Source of the DNA: CAZWDL01 sp964632995
Lineage (GTDB): Bacteria > Bacteroidota > Bacteroidia > Chitinophagales > Saprospiraceae
Assembly (NCBI GenBank): GCA_964632995.1
Contig: CAZWDL010000195.1
Location: forward strand, 1 to 8,383
DNA length: 8,383 nucleotides
Reading direction: 5' to 3'
Below are positions 1-5,894 of the stretch, piece after piece. A program made the translations under genes and the position numbers. The first letter of the stretch is position 1. Every line of letters begins with the position of its first letter. The notes below the pieces were generated by a model, which saw nothing but the letters and a program-made list of their open reading frames with translations, had not been told where the DNA came from and ran no database searches.

Positions 1-19
1 AAAACTAACGTGAAGTCGT
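1..19 (+). pseudogene. 3' end of a further copy of the acidic putative immunity gene
   Basis: The first bases read KTNVKS followed by a TGA stop, identical to the last codons of the intact acidic gene that ends at 2220 and followed by the same hairpin. The rest of this gene lies outside the window, so whether it is intact is unknown. It shows that the array of repeat-bounded cassettes continues to the left. The KS ending is shared with the copy ending at 2220; the copies near 5889 and 7251 stop two codons earlier. Confidence 0.6.
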
Positions 20-20
20 G

Positions 21-230
21 AGGCGCCCTGGAAGGCGCCGCCCGACAAGAGAGGCGGCGCCTTCCAGGGCGCCTCCGCTCTGCTCGTTGCCGCGCTGACG
101 CAAATGTCTTAACCGGGATGACCGAGATGGATGGATGGCCAGGATGCGTGCTGCTCCCCGGGAGGTCCTGGGAAAGGACCTCCTGGGTTCCCTCCCATAA
201 ATCATAATCCATCATAACCCATCAGTGTAC
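21..230 (+). repeat. Repeat R1 of a five-copy inter-cassette repeat
   Basis: R1 begins at the stop codon of the acidic gene and ends with ATCAGTGTAC. It contains, in order: a perfect 22-bp inverted repeat (21-42 paired with 53-74, 10-nt loop) built from four GGCGCC palindromes; the shared block with GCTGACGCAAATGTCT; a G-rich GGATG stretch (about 114-146); a second hairpin (157-168 with 176-187); and ATCATAA units at about 201 and 211. The same layout occurs at 2220, 5895 and 7257, with a truncated copy at 3608. R1 sits between a plus-strand gene end and the minus-strand XRE gene end, so it could act as a bidirectional terminator; there is no U-tract after the hairpin. Similarity to R4 continues past the repeat into the XRE gene, so this stretch duplicated as a larger block. 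Confidence 0.9.
157..187. repeat. Hairpin IR2 of R1 with inverted loop
   Basis: Arms CCCGGGAGGTCC (157-168) and GGACCTCCTGGG (176-187) pair with one mismatch around the loop TGGGAAA. The equivalent hairpins in R2-R5 carry TTTCCCA in the loop, the exact reverse complement. Since the arms are self-complementary, this is what flipping the hairpin segment would produce. Confidence 0.75.
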
Positions 231-433
231 TATCCCTCCCACCTCCCTCCCAACGCCCCCGCAATCCGCACCAGTGCCTCGAGTACTAAATTCAGCACCG
301 AAATATTCCGCTCCCCCCTTTCTACCGATCCGATGTAGGTGCGATCCAGTCCGGCTTCGAAAGCCAGCGCTTCCTGTGAGAGGCCTTTCTGCTTGCGTTT
401 TTCCCGTAAGGCGGCGCCTACTTTTCTACGCAT
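230..433 (-). pseudogene. Decayed XRE-family helix-turn-helix regulator
   Basis: This reads as a 67-aa XRE/Cro-like DNA-binding protein with the core GLSQEALAFEAGLDRTYIGS and ERGERNIS, nearly identical to the regulator at 6153-6377. Compared with that copy it shows three lesions. The first residues (HTEDEKI, matching YTEEEKAI) are still readable upstream, but the original ATG is gone and a TAA stop precedes them, so the only usable start is the internal ATG at 433. A 15-nt insertion adds five residues (LEALV) beside the last helix. A 1-nt difference near the end changes the last residues to GRWEG. The HTH core is intact, so DNA binding may survive. It is divergent from the 314-aa gene and probably once regulated that promoter. 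Confidence 0.65.
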
Positions 434-502
434 TATCTTTTCGTCTTCAGTATGAAATATTTATTTGGAGAATAGCATTAACTACAATCAATCATCAAAA
501 AG

Positions 503-532
503 TTGACATTTATAGGTAAACACTTTAATTTG
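503..532 (+). promoter_or_regulatory. Candidate promoter of the 314-aa/139-aa operon
   Basis: A TTG (within TTGACA, 503-508) lies 19 nt before TTAATTTG (525-532), which matches the Bacteroidota -7 consensus TAnnTTTG at all but one fixed position. The ATG at 549 follows closely, implying a very short leader. It lies in the divergent gap beside the XRE gene, where an operator would be expected. This is a pattern match by eye only. Confidence 0.35.
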
Positions 533-548
533 CATACAAAGCATTCCT

Positions 549-1493
549 ATGCCAAGCTTTTTCCTGCAACTCAAAACGCTTCCCACCCTAAGCACTGCCC
601 AGCAGCGCACTGCGAAGTCGTTTCAAGATCAACTGAATCGGCAGCTGACTCCTTCTGAAAACTGGACTGCCGCCAGCATCCACTTCCGGCCGGCTACGGG
701 TTATCTCCCGGACAGACTCATTTTTTATCCGGAAACAAAAAAACTGCTTTGCTACTGGTCACTGCATCCGGATGACGACCTTTTAACAGCTTTGCAAACC
801 ATCAGTCAATACCTTCCCGCTGTTGATCTTCCAAATGAAGAATGGCTACGAGGGATTCAACCGGAGCATAAAAAGGTCCGGGAAAGCGAAGTCCGGGAAG
901 TCCTCGCCTACTGGGCCAGTCCCTACACCGGCGAAAACGGTCCCTGGCGGGTGCGTAAACTGATTCTGCCGGCACTATACGACCAGGTCGATGTTGCAGC
1001 TGTCAGTAAACTGTTGAATGAAAACACCTCTGCTCCATTGCCCCCGGCCCTGGAAATGATCACCCTCAGCTACCAGGCTAAAGCACCTAGACAAATTAAA
1101 TCACATATTATCTTGAGCGGCTTTTGGGCTTATACTTCGTTGAAAATACTCGCCATAGCTAAGGCTATGTCTGCGTTTTTCGCCTCGCCTAAGCCCAAAA
1201 TCCATCTCAATATAATGGTAACCCAATTTTGTCCAGGTGCTTACCATTCCTCTCCGCATCCCGACGAAGGGTTATTCGAATACTTGCCCGAAGAAAAGCT
1301 GCTGGTCATTGAAGTTCCCCTGGATATCAATGTGGTACAACAATGCCAGTCGTCTTCCGCCGACCGGCAATTTGTCCTGCTGGGTAGCCTTTTGGCTTTC
1401 CTGGGGCTACAGACGGACCCTGGGATTCCAGGCATGGGTTTTAAAGGCTGGCGGGAGAAGCTGGAACAACGATTGATGAAAAAACAGACTTAA
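549..1493 (+). CDS. Uncharacterised 314-aa protein
   Basis: I do not recognise this family. The protein has no signal peptide. It has an N-terminal part rich in Q, S and T (about 1-60), a central part with several Trp and Tyr residues (EEWLRGIQPEHKK, about 97-109, and YWASPYTGENGPWRVRK, 121-137), a hydrophobic stretch at about 186-212 that may be a buried core rather than a membrane span, and a second one at about 275-288. It contains FCPGAYHSSPHPDEG (227-241), with His and Cys residues, but no motif I can assign. It is the first gene of an operon: the 139-aa gene starts 7 nt after its stop. The start at 549 follows a promoter-like sequence. A fragment resembling residues 11-43 lies at 2587-2692, so the gene was once duplicated here. 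Position next to toxin/immunity and defence genes suggests a conflict role, but that is inference. Confidence 0.8.
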   Translation: MPSFFLQLKTLPTLSTAQQRTAKSFQDQLNRQLTPSENWTAASIHFRPATGYLPDRLIFYPETKKLLCYWSLHPDDDLLTALQTISQYLPAVDLPNEEWLRGIQPEHKKVRESEVREVLAYWASPYTGENGPWRVRKLILPALYDQVDVAAVSKLLNENTSAPLPPALEMITLSYQAKAPRQIKSHIILSGFWAYTSLKILAIAKAMSAFFASPKPKIHLNIMVTQFCPGAYHSSPHPDEGLFEYLPEEKLLVIEVPLDINVVQQCQSSSADRQFVLLGSLLAFLGLQTDPGIPGMGFKGWREKLEQRLMKKQT

Positions 1494-1499
1494 TGAACC

Positions 1500-1919
1500 A
1501 TGGAGCAAACAAAACTTTTCATCTCTCCAGTGGTAGACTTAAAATACCACTCTTTACCCGATTACGCCCTACACGCCATGCAAACCGTATACGCCGCCGG
1601 TAAAGCCATCAATCAATCTAATAAGTACGGCCCCTCTATCGAAACCATCATCATTGAGGTCATTCACCAGGACTACGACAGCAAGTTCCATCAACCTTGC
1701 TTGATGTACGATCTGGACACTAAATCTCTGGAAGCCGGCCTAAAGGTAAATTTAGAGTCACTCCTGAATAGCAATTTTTTGGAAGCCGTGGAATTGTATA
1801 AAGAATTGATTTTCCAAGTCTTGGATCAAATGGAAGAGCAGGTGGAACAATATGATCTTGAAGGATTGAAACGGGATTTCGAAAATGCTATTGAAGAGGA
1901 GATCAGGGTAATGGAATAA
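1500..1919 (+). CDS. Uncharacterised 139-aa acidic protein, possible immunity-type partner
   Basis: This soluble acidic protein has no signal peptide or membrane span. The N-terminal half looks alpha/beta (ETIIIEVIHQDYDSKFHQP, 49-67, followed by LMYDLD). The C-terminal half is a probable amphipathic or coiled helix, rich in Glu, ending in YDLEGLKRDFENAIEEEIRVME. I cannot name the family. It begins 7 nt after the 314-aa gene and is probably co-transcribed and functionally tied to it. Relics of its C-terminus lie at 3423-3479 (DFEGLERDLGSIIEKK) and 5677-5796 (DLKRDRGNALEEEMKMME), in each case just upstream of an acidic-gene relic, so this gene was a recurrent member of the cassettes. A small acidic protein after a larger unknown is typical of immunity or antitoxin partners, but nothing in the sequence proves it. 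Confidence 0.8.
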   Translation: MEQTKLFISPVVDLKYHSLPDYALHAMQTVYAAGKAINQSNKYGPSIETIIIEVIHQDYDSKFHQPCLMYDLDTKSLEAGLKVNLESLLNSNFLEAVELYKELIFQVLDQMEEQVEQYDLEGLKRDFENAIEEEIRVME

Positions 1920-1931
1920 CCTTCCAACAAA

Positions 1932-1954
1932 TGGCCCCTTACAACTTCAAATAA
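1932..1954 (+). pseudogene. Scar of the E5-like toxin 3' end
   Basis: Between the 139-aa gene and the acidic gene the sequence reads ATG GCC CCT TAC AAC TTC AAA TAA, that is MAPYNFK and stop, with the stop overlapping the next ATG. The intact toxin ending at 6991 finishes in APYNFK with the same stop/start overlap. The simplest reading is that the body of a toxin gene was lost here and only its last codons, joined to the acidic gene, remain. It could instead be conserved as the translation start region of the acidic gene. Confidence 0.5.
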
Positions 1955-2220
1955 TGGAAATCGGACAAGAAACAACCATATACGTCAAAGCCCTCTCCAG
2001 CGGCGAATGGTTCGGCGGCTGGGCGCCGGTACAGGCACGACTGGAATGGATGCGCCAAGATGAACAGGCTGCCCTATTTACCCTCACCGAACCCGATCTG
2101 GATGAGGATGATGAGTATGAGTTCTTTGAAGAAGAAGCACTGCTGCTGGCGGTGCGGGAAGAGGGAGGTTTTAAGGTGACAACCGGGTTGGTAGTGGACA
2201 AAACTAACGTGAAGTCGTGA
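1954..2220 (+). CDS. Small acidic protein, putative orphan immunity protein
   Basis: The 88-aa protein has 79 of its first 86 residues identical to the protein at 6991-7251; about 149 nt (1979-2127) are identical base for base. Notable parts are a Trp-rich turn, EWFGGWAP (18-25), and a strongly acidic segment, LDEDDEYEFFEEE (49-61). There is no signal peptide. In cassette D the paralogue overlaps the stop codon of an E5-like RNase gene, which with its acidity suggests it binds and neutralises that basic toxin domain. Here the toxin is missing except for a short scar, so this would be an orphan immunity gene. The family itself is not one I recognise. It ends in KS, two residues longer than the 7251 copy, and its stop codon touches the first hairpin of repeat R2. 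Confidence 0.8.
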   Translation: MEIGQETTIYVKALSSGEWFGGWAPVQARLEWMRQDEQAALFTLTEPDLDEDDEYEFFEEEALLLAVREEGGFKVTTGLVVDKTNVKS

Positions 2221-2430
2221 GGCGCCCTGGAAGGCGCCGCCCGACAAGAGCGGCGGCGCCTTTAAGGGCGCCTCCGCTCTGCTCGTTGCCGCGCTGACGC
2301 AAATGTCTGAACCGGGATGGAAGGATGGCCGGGATGCCTGCCTTGCACCCCCAGGAGGTCCTTTCCCAGGACCTCCTGGGTTTACTGCTCGACATTCATA
2401 AGGAATCATGAAAGATCATAACCTATCAGC
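2220..2430 (+). repeat. Repeat R2 of the inter-cassette repeat
   Basis: It has the same order of elements as R1. The first hairpin pairs 2220-2241 with 2252-2273 with two mismatches, all in the right arm. The GGGATG stretch is at about 2313-2337. The second hairpin pairs 2350-2361 with 2369-2380 perfectly around loop TTTCCCA. ATCATA-type units follow at about 2395-2420. It separates the acidic gene from a minus-strand relic that ends at 2431. Confidence 0.9.
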
Positions 2431-2589
2431 CTACCATCTCCGCACTGCCCGCTGCTCCCGGAAAGCATACCGCTCGTCCTCCTGCATCATCAGATCATTG
2501 AGGCCAGGCGCCAGATGCTTCGCGTAAAAAGCAAAACCCGGGCGATCCCTTCGTCTTGGGCTTTCGTCCCATAGCCTTCTCGTTTGACG
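2431..2589 (-). pseudogene. Minus-strand gene relic
   Basis: An open stretch on the minus strand reads GFAFYAKHLAPGLNDLMMQ followed by EDERYAFREQRAVRRW and a TAG stop at 2431-2433. It has no usable start codon: it begins after an in-frame TAG at 2590-2592, and a neighbouring frame continues coding-like upstream (FEQLASNEKAMG). It ends exactly at the edge of R2, in the position taken by the XRE, RloB and MazG gene ends in other cassettes. I cannot assign a family. It may be a broken gene or chance coding. Confidence 0.3.
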
Positions 2590-2692
2590 CTAACTGCTCA
2601 AAAACGGCCGGCGAACAGTCTCCCTGTCCTGCGAAAGACCTATTTTGCACTTGGAAAAACAGCTACGACCGACAGGCAACTGGATCGCCGCC
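2587..2692 (+). pseudogene. Relic resembling the N-terminus of the 314-aa gene
   Basis: Two adjacent frames resemble the 314-aa protein in order. The first reads TLTAQKRPANSL (compare TLSTAQQRTAKSF, residues 13-25). After a frameshift the second reads LEKQLRPTGNWIAAGH (compare LNRQLTPSENWTAASIH, residues 29-45). The order and position, upstream of a 139-aa-gene relic as in cassette A, support a shared ancestry. The match is short and was found by eye. Confidence 0.4.
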
Positions 2693-2738
2693 GGCCATGC
2701 TCATTCCAGAAAGCGAATTAAACCTAATATAAGAGACC

Positions 2739-3368
2739 ATGTTTTCGCAATCACCGTTTGCCGATTTTTATGACCACGTGTTTGCTTTGGCCGCGCCCCA
2801 CCAGCAGGAATCTTTCCTAAGGCAATTGTTTACGCTGGACGCCTCCCTTTGTGCAAGTTTTGAGGCATATATAAATCCACCACTACGGGATCTCACCGCA
2901 GAACAGGATACCCTGGATGCCGCAGCAAACCGAATGCGGGAAAGGATCAAGCGATATCGCTGGGATATCTTATATGAAATGGATCCCACCGCGGACGATT
3001 ACATCACCGAGCTTATGGATCTTATCGATAAGGACATTATCGGGATCTATGTACAGAAGATCGAAGTTTCTTGCGGGACGGGGGATTTGTTGTCGGCACT
3101 AAGCTGCCTGCGAATCGTCGAACAAGGTACCAACCTGAACTGGGAACATATCGAAGAGCCCGCCGGCTATTACGGCCCTGAAGTGAGGCAGCATATAGGA
3201 TACCAGTTTGATTTTTTCACTAGTTCCTTCCTCAACAATATCTTTTCTAAAAAACTGATCAATAACGCCATCACCTGGGCAAAAGCCTTCCAATCAGCAC
3301 CCAGCGGTTATTTTGACTACTCAGCACACTGGGGAGAGATAATTGAGATATTCAAAGGCAGGGTATAG
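2739..3368 (+). CDS. Uncharacterised 209-aa, probably helical protein
   Basis: I do not recognise this protein. It is soluble, without signal peptide or membrane span, and appears all-helical, with alternating hydrophobic and charged stretches (HQQESFLRQLFTLDASLCAS, 21-40; DYITELMDLIDKDIIGIYVQ, 87-106; GDLLSALSCLRIVEQG, 115-130). The C-terminal half (NWEHIEE ... GYYGPEVRQHIGYQFDFF, then AITWAKAF and GEIIEIF) recalls the helical repeats of SWIM-associated proteins, but only weakly. It stands alone in cassette B between a relic of the 314-aa gene and a relic of the 139-aa gene, so it may have inserted into or replaced that operon. Composition and codon use look like the other genes, and the reading frame is clean. 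Confidence 0.7.
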   Translation: MFSQSPFADFYDHVFALAAPHQQESFLRQLFTLDASLCASFEAYINPPLRDLTAEQDTLDAAANRMRERIKRYRWDILYEMDPTADDYITELMDLIDKDIIGIYVQKIEVSCGTGDLLSALSCLRIVEQGTNLNWEHIEEPAGYYGPEVRQHIGYQFDFFTSSFLNNIFSKKLINNAITWAKAFQSAPSGYFDYSAHWGEIIEIFKGRV

Positions 3369-3422
3369 CGGTAGCCGCCGTTGCGAAGATTTTAAGAATA
3401 AGGAAAAAAAGGAACACCCTAG

Positions 3423-3479
3423 GATTTCGAGGGCTTGGAGCGAGATTTAGGGAGTATCATTGAAAAAAAACCAGGATAA
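3423..3479 (+). pseudogene. Relic of the 139-aa gene, C-terminus
   Basis: The frame reads DFEGLERDLGSIIEKKPG and stop, which aligns with YDLEGLKRDFENAIEEE at the end of the 139-aa protein. The preceding Tyr codon is replaced by TAG. Upstream homology fades within about 30 nt. Position is conserved: the toxin-tail scar and an acidic-gene relic follow, as in cassette A. Confidence 0.5.
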
Positions 3480-3507
3480 CAGAGTAGCCTTTTTACTAAT
3501 TGTTATC

Positions 3508-3607
3508 TACAACTTCTGCAATTAACGGACATCAGATAGGAAACCACAGTATAAGTCAAACCCCTCTCCAATAACGAATGGTTCGGCGGCTGGGCCCGGG
3601 TGCCCGC
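3508..3607 (+). pseudogene. Relic of the acidic putative immunity gene
   Basis: Starting with TACAACTTC (the toxin-tail scar), the sequence resembles the start of the acidic gene: ETTV, then a stop where Tyr10 should be, VKPLSNNEWFGGWARVPAR. The Trp-rich EWFGGWA block is kept. A deletion then fuses the gene near codon 25 to the loop of the first repeat hairpin, removing the remaining two thirds of the gene and the left hairpin arm. It cannot be functional. Confidence 0.75.
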
Positions 3608-3720
3608 GAGAGGCGGCGCCTTTCAGGGCGCCTCCTCTCTGCTCGTTGCCGCGCTTACGCAATTGTCTTAACCGGGGTTGCCATCCCCCAGGAGGTCCTT
3701 TCCCAGGACCTTATAGGTTT
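3608..3720 (+). repeat. Repeat R3 of the inter-cassette repeat (truncated)
   Basis: This copy keeps the right arm of the first hairpin, CTCGTTGCCGCGCTTACGCA, a shortened G-rich stretch and the second hairpin with a degraded right arm (GGACCTTATAGG instead of GGACCTCCTGGG). The left arm of the first hairpin and the ATCATAA units are absent. It has the most divergence of the five, consistent with being the oldest or least functional. Confidence 0.8.
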
Positions 3721-3767
3721 CGCTTAAACCTCTAGACACCCATCGCAGGAAAACCCATCTAATAGGG

Positions 3768-4372
3768 TCATTTCAACTCCAGTAAATCCTTCACTAACAA
3801 ATCTACATCCGTCCAAGGATTATAATCGGTCAGATGCTGCTCCAGAGCTCTTGTCTGGATTCGCAACCATTCTGCATTCCTTATTCCCGTCTCTAATCTT
3901 TGTTTTAAATTGTTAAAATCATTCTGCCCAGCCTTCTCGTAATTGGCATAATACTTCCGCAATATTTTGATTAATTCTTCTGCGTTTTTAAACGCCCTAC
4001 CTAATTTCGCAAAATGCATCAAGAACCAGGTCTCAAATGCAATAGCTGAAAAAGCGACGTGAAACCCTCTTTTTTTGCCTGGTCAAATGCCGTTTTTCGA
4101 TTTTCATGGTTGTCATGATCGAAAACTAGCCATACATCGTCATAAGGATTGCCTTCCCTTATCGCTTTTTCTGCCCGGTCGATTGCCTCTTTGAGTACTT
4201 GTCCCGGAGTAGAATTTTTTGCCTTAATCACCTGAGGATTGACCGCAGACAATGCCTGCTTGTAATCCTCATCTTCCTTCATCCCCAGAAAGTAATTTCT
4301 TTCTGTTTCTCCTTCACACATTATCAGAATACGCCGCCTGACTTGCCTTTGCTTCTCCCTACGCCTTCTCAT
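3768..4372 (-). pseudogene. rloB: RloB-family TOPRIM protein, frameshifted at an A7 run
   Basis: Read in two frames this gives an RloB-like protein of about 201 aa. The first frame (4372 down to 4019) has the TOPRIM motifs ILIMCEGETERNYF (E20) and VWLVFDHDNHE (D85, D87), the metal-binding residues of TOPRIM nucleases. It then runs off into LFQLLHLRPGS and stop. The next frame restores the family sequence, GFHVAFSAIAFETWFLMHFA, and runs to 3768. The switch can occur on AAAAAAA (4070-4076): a -1 slip on GCA AAA AAA GAG, or one extra A, gives full length. It starts 14 nt inside the end of the ATPase gene, so the two are translationally coupled. With the ATPase it forms an RloA/RloB pair, related in design to AbiL and PARIS anti-phage systems. 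It may be a pseudogene, a case of recoding, or a homopolymer sequencing error. Confidence 0.75.
4070..4076 (-). promoter_or_regulatory. Possible slippery site in rloB
   Basis: Seven A residues in the coding strand sit in the zero frame as (GC)A AAA AAA, a permitted -1 slippery heptamer and also a substrate for transcriptional slippage. Slipping here joins the two RloB half-frames. No obvious downstream stimulatory stem was identified by eye. Confidence 0.35.
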
Positions 4373-5621
4373 CTGCCTCGTAATTCAGTTCAAAATCCAG
4401 ACGTTTGATTCCGGGTACGCCACCAAGCCGGCCCGACAAGTACCACTTTTCATAAGGCGCTCCTTTCGTAATGCCGGAAATATCCGCCAGCGAAAACACC
4501 TCAGAGGCGCCGGTTCGATCCTTTTCCACGATCCAAATCTGATCGCGCCTCAGCTCATTTTCCGTCAGCAAATTGGTATCATGGGTAGCGAGAATCAACT
4601 GAGCTCCTTTGGCATTGATCTCTGGATCGTGGAATAGCTGGATAAGATAGCTACTCATCAAGGGATGTAAACTACGCTCAAACTCATCGATCAGTATGAC
4701 TCTCCCATTCATCAAGGCCCTGAGAATCAGACCACCCAGAACAAATAGTTTCTGCGTACCGGTCGACTCTTCTTCCAAAGGATGAAACAGGCTACCTTTC
4801 CGGTTTCCTTCATCATCAAATACCGCATGTTCTACGGATACTTCATAATCCCTGTTATGGATAAAATCAAGCCCTTTTCTGCGGTCAATCTTGAAATCCA
4901 GTATACCGGTATCGAAGCTCCGAAGCAAGGCTTTGAAATTTTCAATAAACCGAGCATTTCCTTTCCTCTTGATCAGCTCCTTGACTATTCTATCCTCGTA
5001 ATAACTGTCCATCCAACTGTCCAAAAACGGGATTGGCATGTAATCTCTGACGAAAAACTGATATACTTCCACCAGTTGCTGCATGTTATTGCGCGCCGCC
5101 TTGGAAAGAAAAAGCTGATTCGGTCCCGTCAATTTGGACACCACCGCTTTTTGTCCCTTCAGATAGTCCCCAAATTCAAATTCCTGCCCGACCCGGCGGA
5201 ATAACCTCGATTCCCTACCCTCCGGATAAAACAGCAATTGCTCCTCCACAACCTCTTGCTCCCGAAAAGCAATGAGATAACGGTAGCGGACCTTCCTAAG
5301 CAGAAAGTCCAGTTCAAATATCGTTGGCGCTGTCTTAGTATCGGGATTGAACAAAAAAGGATCATAACCATCCAGCGCCTCGCCGGGCGCCCGGTCGGCG
5401 GAAGTGAGCACCAGCGTACGCAGCACCTGAAAAGCCTTCATCAAATTGCTTTTCCCCGATGCATTTGCTCCGTATACCACTGCTGATTTGAGCAATTTAA
5501 CCTTAGGAGAAACCATCTGAATGTTGCCTGGCTCCTCCTTCTTCCCTGAATCCGGCACCATCGACAGGATTTGCCTGTCCCGGAAAGAGCGGAAGTTTTC
5601 TACGCTAAACTCAATAATCAT
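4359..5621 (-). CDS. rloA: RloA-like AAA15/OLD-type ATPase
   Basis: The 420-aa protein has an ABC/SMC-type ATPase fold. It begins MIIEFSVENFRSFRD, typical of the AAA_15 family, and has Walker A GANASGKS (51-58), a signature-like segment EEESTGTQKL (283-292), Walker B RVILIDEFERSLHP (307-320) and the switch-histidine region LILATHDTN (342-350). All expected motifs are present and the length is normal. The protein is cytosolic. In such pairs the ATPase acts as sensor or clamp, and the partner TOPRIM protein (here the downstream, overlapping RloB) acts as the nuclease that halts phage growth; this is known for relatives such as PARIS and inferred here. It is the first gene of a two-gene minus-strand operon that ends at repeat R3. 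The start at 5621 is the first in-frame ATG before the family motif. Confidence 0.88.
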   Translation of the reverse strand: MIIEFSVENFRSFRDRQILSMVPDSGKKEEPGNIQMVSPKVKLLKSAVVYGANASGKSNLMKAFQVLRTLVLTSADRAPGEALDGYDPFLFNPDTKTAPTIFELDFLLRKVRYRYLIAFREQEVVEEQLLFYPEGRESRLFRRVGQEFEFGDYLKGQKAVVSKLTGPNQLFLSKAARNNMQQLVEVYQFFVRDYMPIPFLDSWMDSYYEDRIVKELIKRKGNARFIENFKALLRSFDTGILDFKIDRRKGLDFIHNRDYEVSVEHAVFDDEGNRKGSLFHPLEEESTGTQKLFVLGGLILRALMNGRVILIDEFERSLHPLMSSYLIQLFHDPEINAKGAQLILATHDTNLLTENELRRDQIWIVEKDRTGASEVFSLADISGITKGAPYEKWYLSGRLGGVPGIKRLDFELNYEADEKA

Positions 5622-5676
5622 ACCTTTTTATTTCTTTTTTTTACTAGTTTCAATCAAAAATACGAAATAAAACAGC

Positions 5677-5796
5677 ATGGTGTCTGTTTTTCCTAAAGAA
5701 TTAAAGGCTTATCGGACTGCTCAAAAAGATTTGAAACGAGACCGGGGAAATGCGCTTGAAGAGGAGATGAAAATGATGGAGTCAGCTTTCTACTAA
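5677..5796 (+). pseudogene. Relic of the 139-aa gene (39-codon frame)
   Basis: An ATG-initiated frame of 39 codons ends in DLKRDRGNALEEEMKMME plus SAFY, matching the C-terminus of the 139-aa protein (GLKRDFENAIEEEIRVME). The first part (MVSVFPKELKAYRTAQK) does not clearly match. The bulk of the gene is gone, apparently cut when the RloA/RloB cassette arrived just upstream. As it has a start and stop it could be expressed as a short peptide. Confidence 0.5.
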
Positions 5797-5815
5797 TAGC
5801 TCACAACTCCAAGTA

Positions 5816-5889
5816 ATGGAAACCGGACAAGAAACCACGGTATACGTCAAAGCTCTTTCCCAGTAATGAAGGACAAAACTAACGTGTAG
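5816..5889 (+). pseudogene. Internally deleted acidic putative immunity gene
   Basis: The sequence starts METGQETTVYVKALSQ and stops at 5864-5866. The final codons of the gene, KDKTNV and stop, follow at once (ending 5889). About 190 nt covering the Trp-rich turn and the acidic segment are deleted. Upstream, GCTCACAACTCCAAGTAATGG is a degraded form of the toxin-tail scar and stop/start overlap. Confidence 0.8.
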
Positions 5890-5894
5890 TCGTG

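Noticed and set aside
5..205. Minus-strand open frame through R1 (also through R2 at 2204-2395), with shared RHLRQRGNEQSGGAL
   Set aside because: The similarity comes from the repeat DNA itself. The frame is broken in R3, R4 and R5, and composition is Arg/Gly/Ser-rich as expected from GC-rich hairpins, so it is probably not a gene.
21..230. Insertion sequence or MITE
   Set aside because: No terminal inverted repeats bound the whole repeat, no target-site duplications are visible, and no transposase is present. Copies always stay joined to the acidic gene, which fits segmental duplication better.
1947..2201. Minus-strand open frames over the acidic genes (also 6984-7238)
   Set aside because: They are mirror frames of the acidic genes, Ser-rich from complementing Glu/Asp codons, and duplicated only because the sense gene is.
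4782..5204. 140-codon plus-strand open frame
   Set aside because: It lies wholly antisense within the RloA-like ATPase gene, which has all its catalytic motifs; the plus-strand translation shows no family features.
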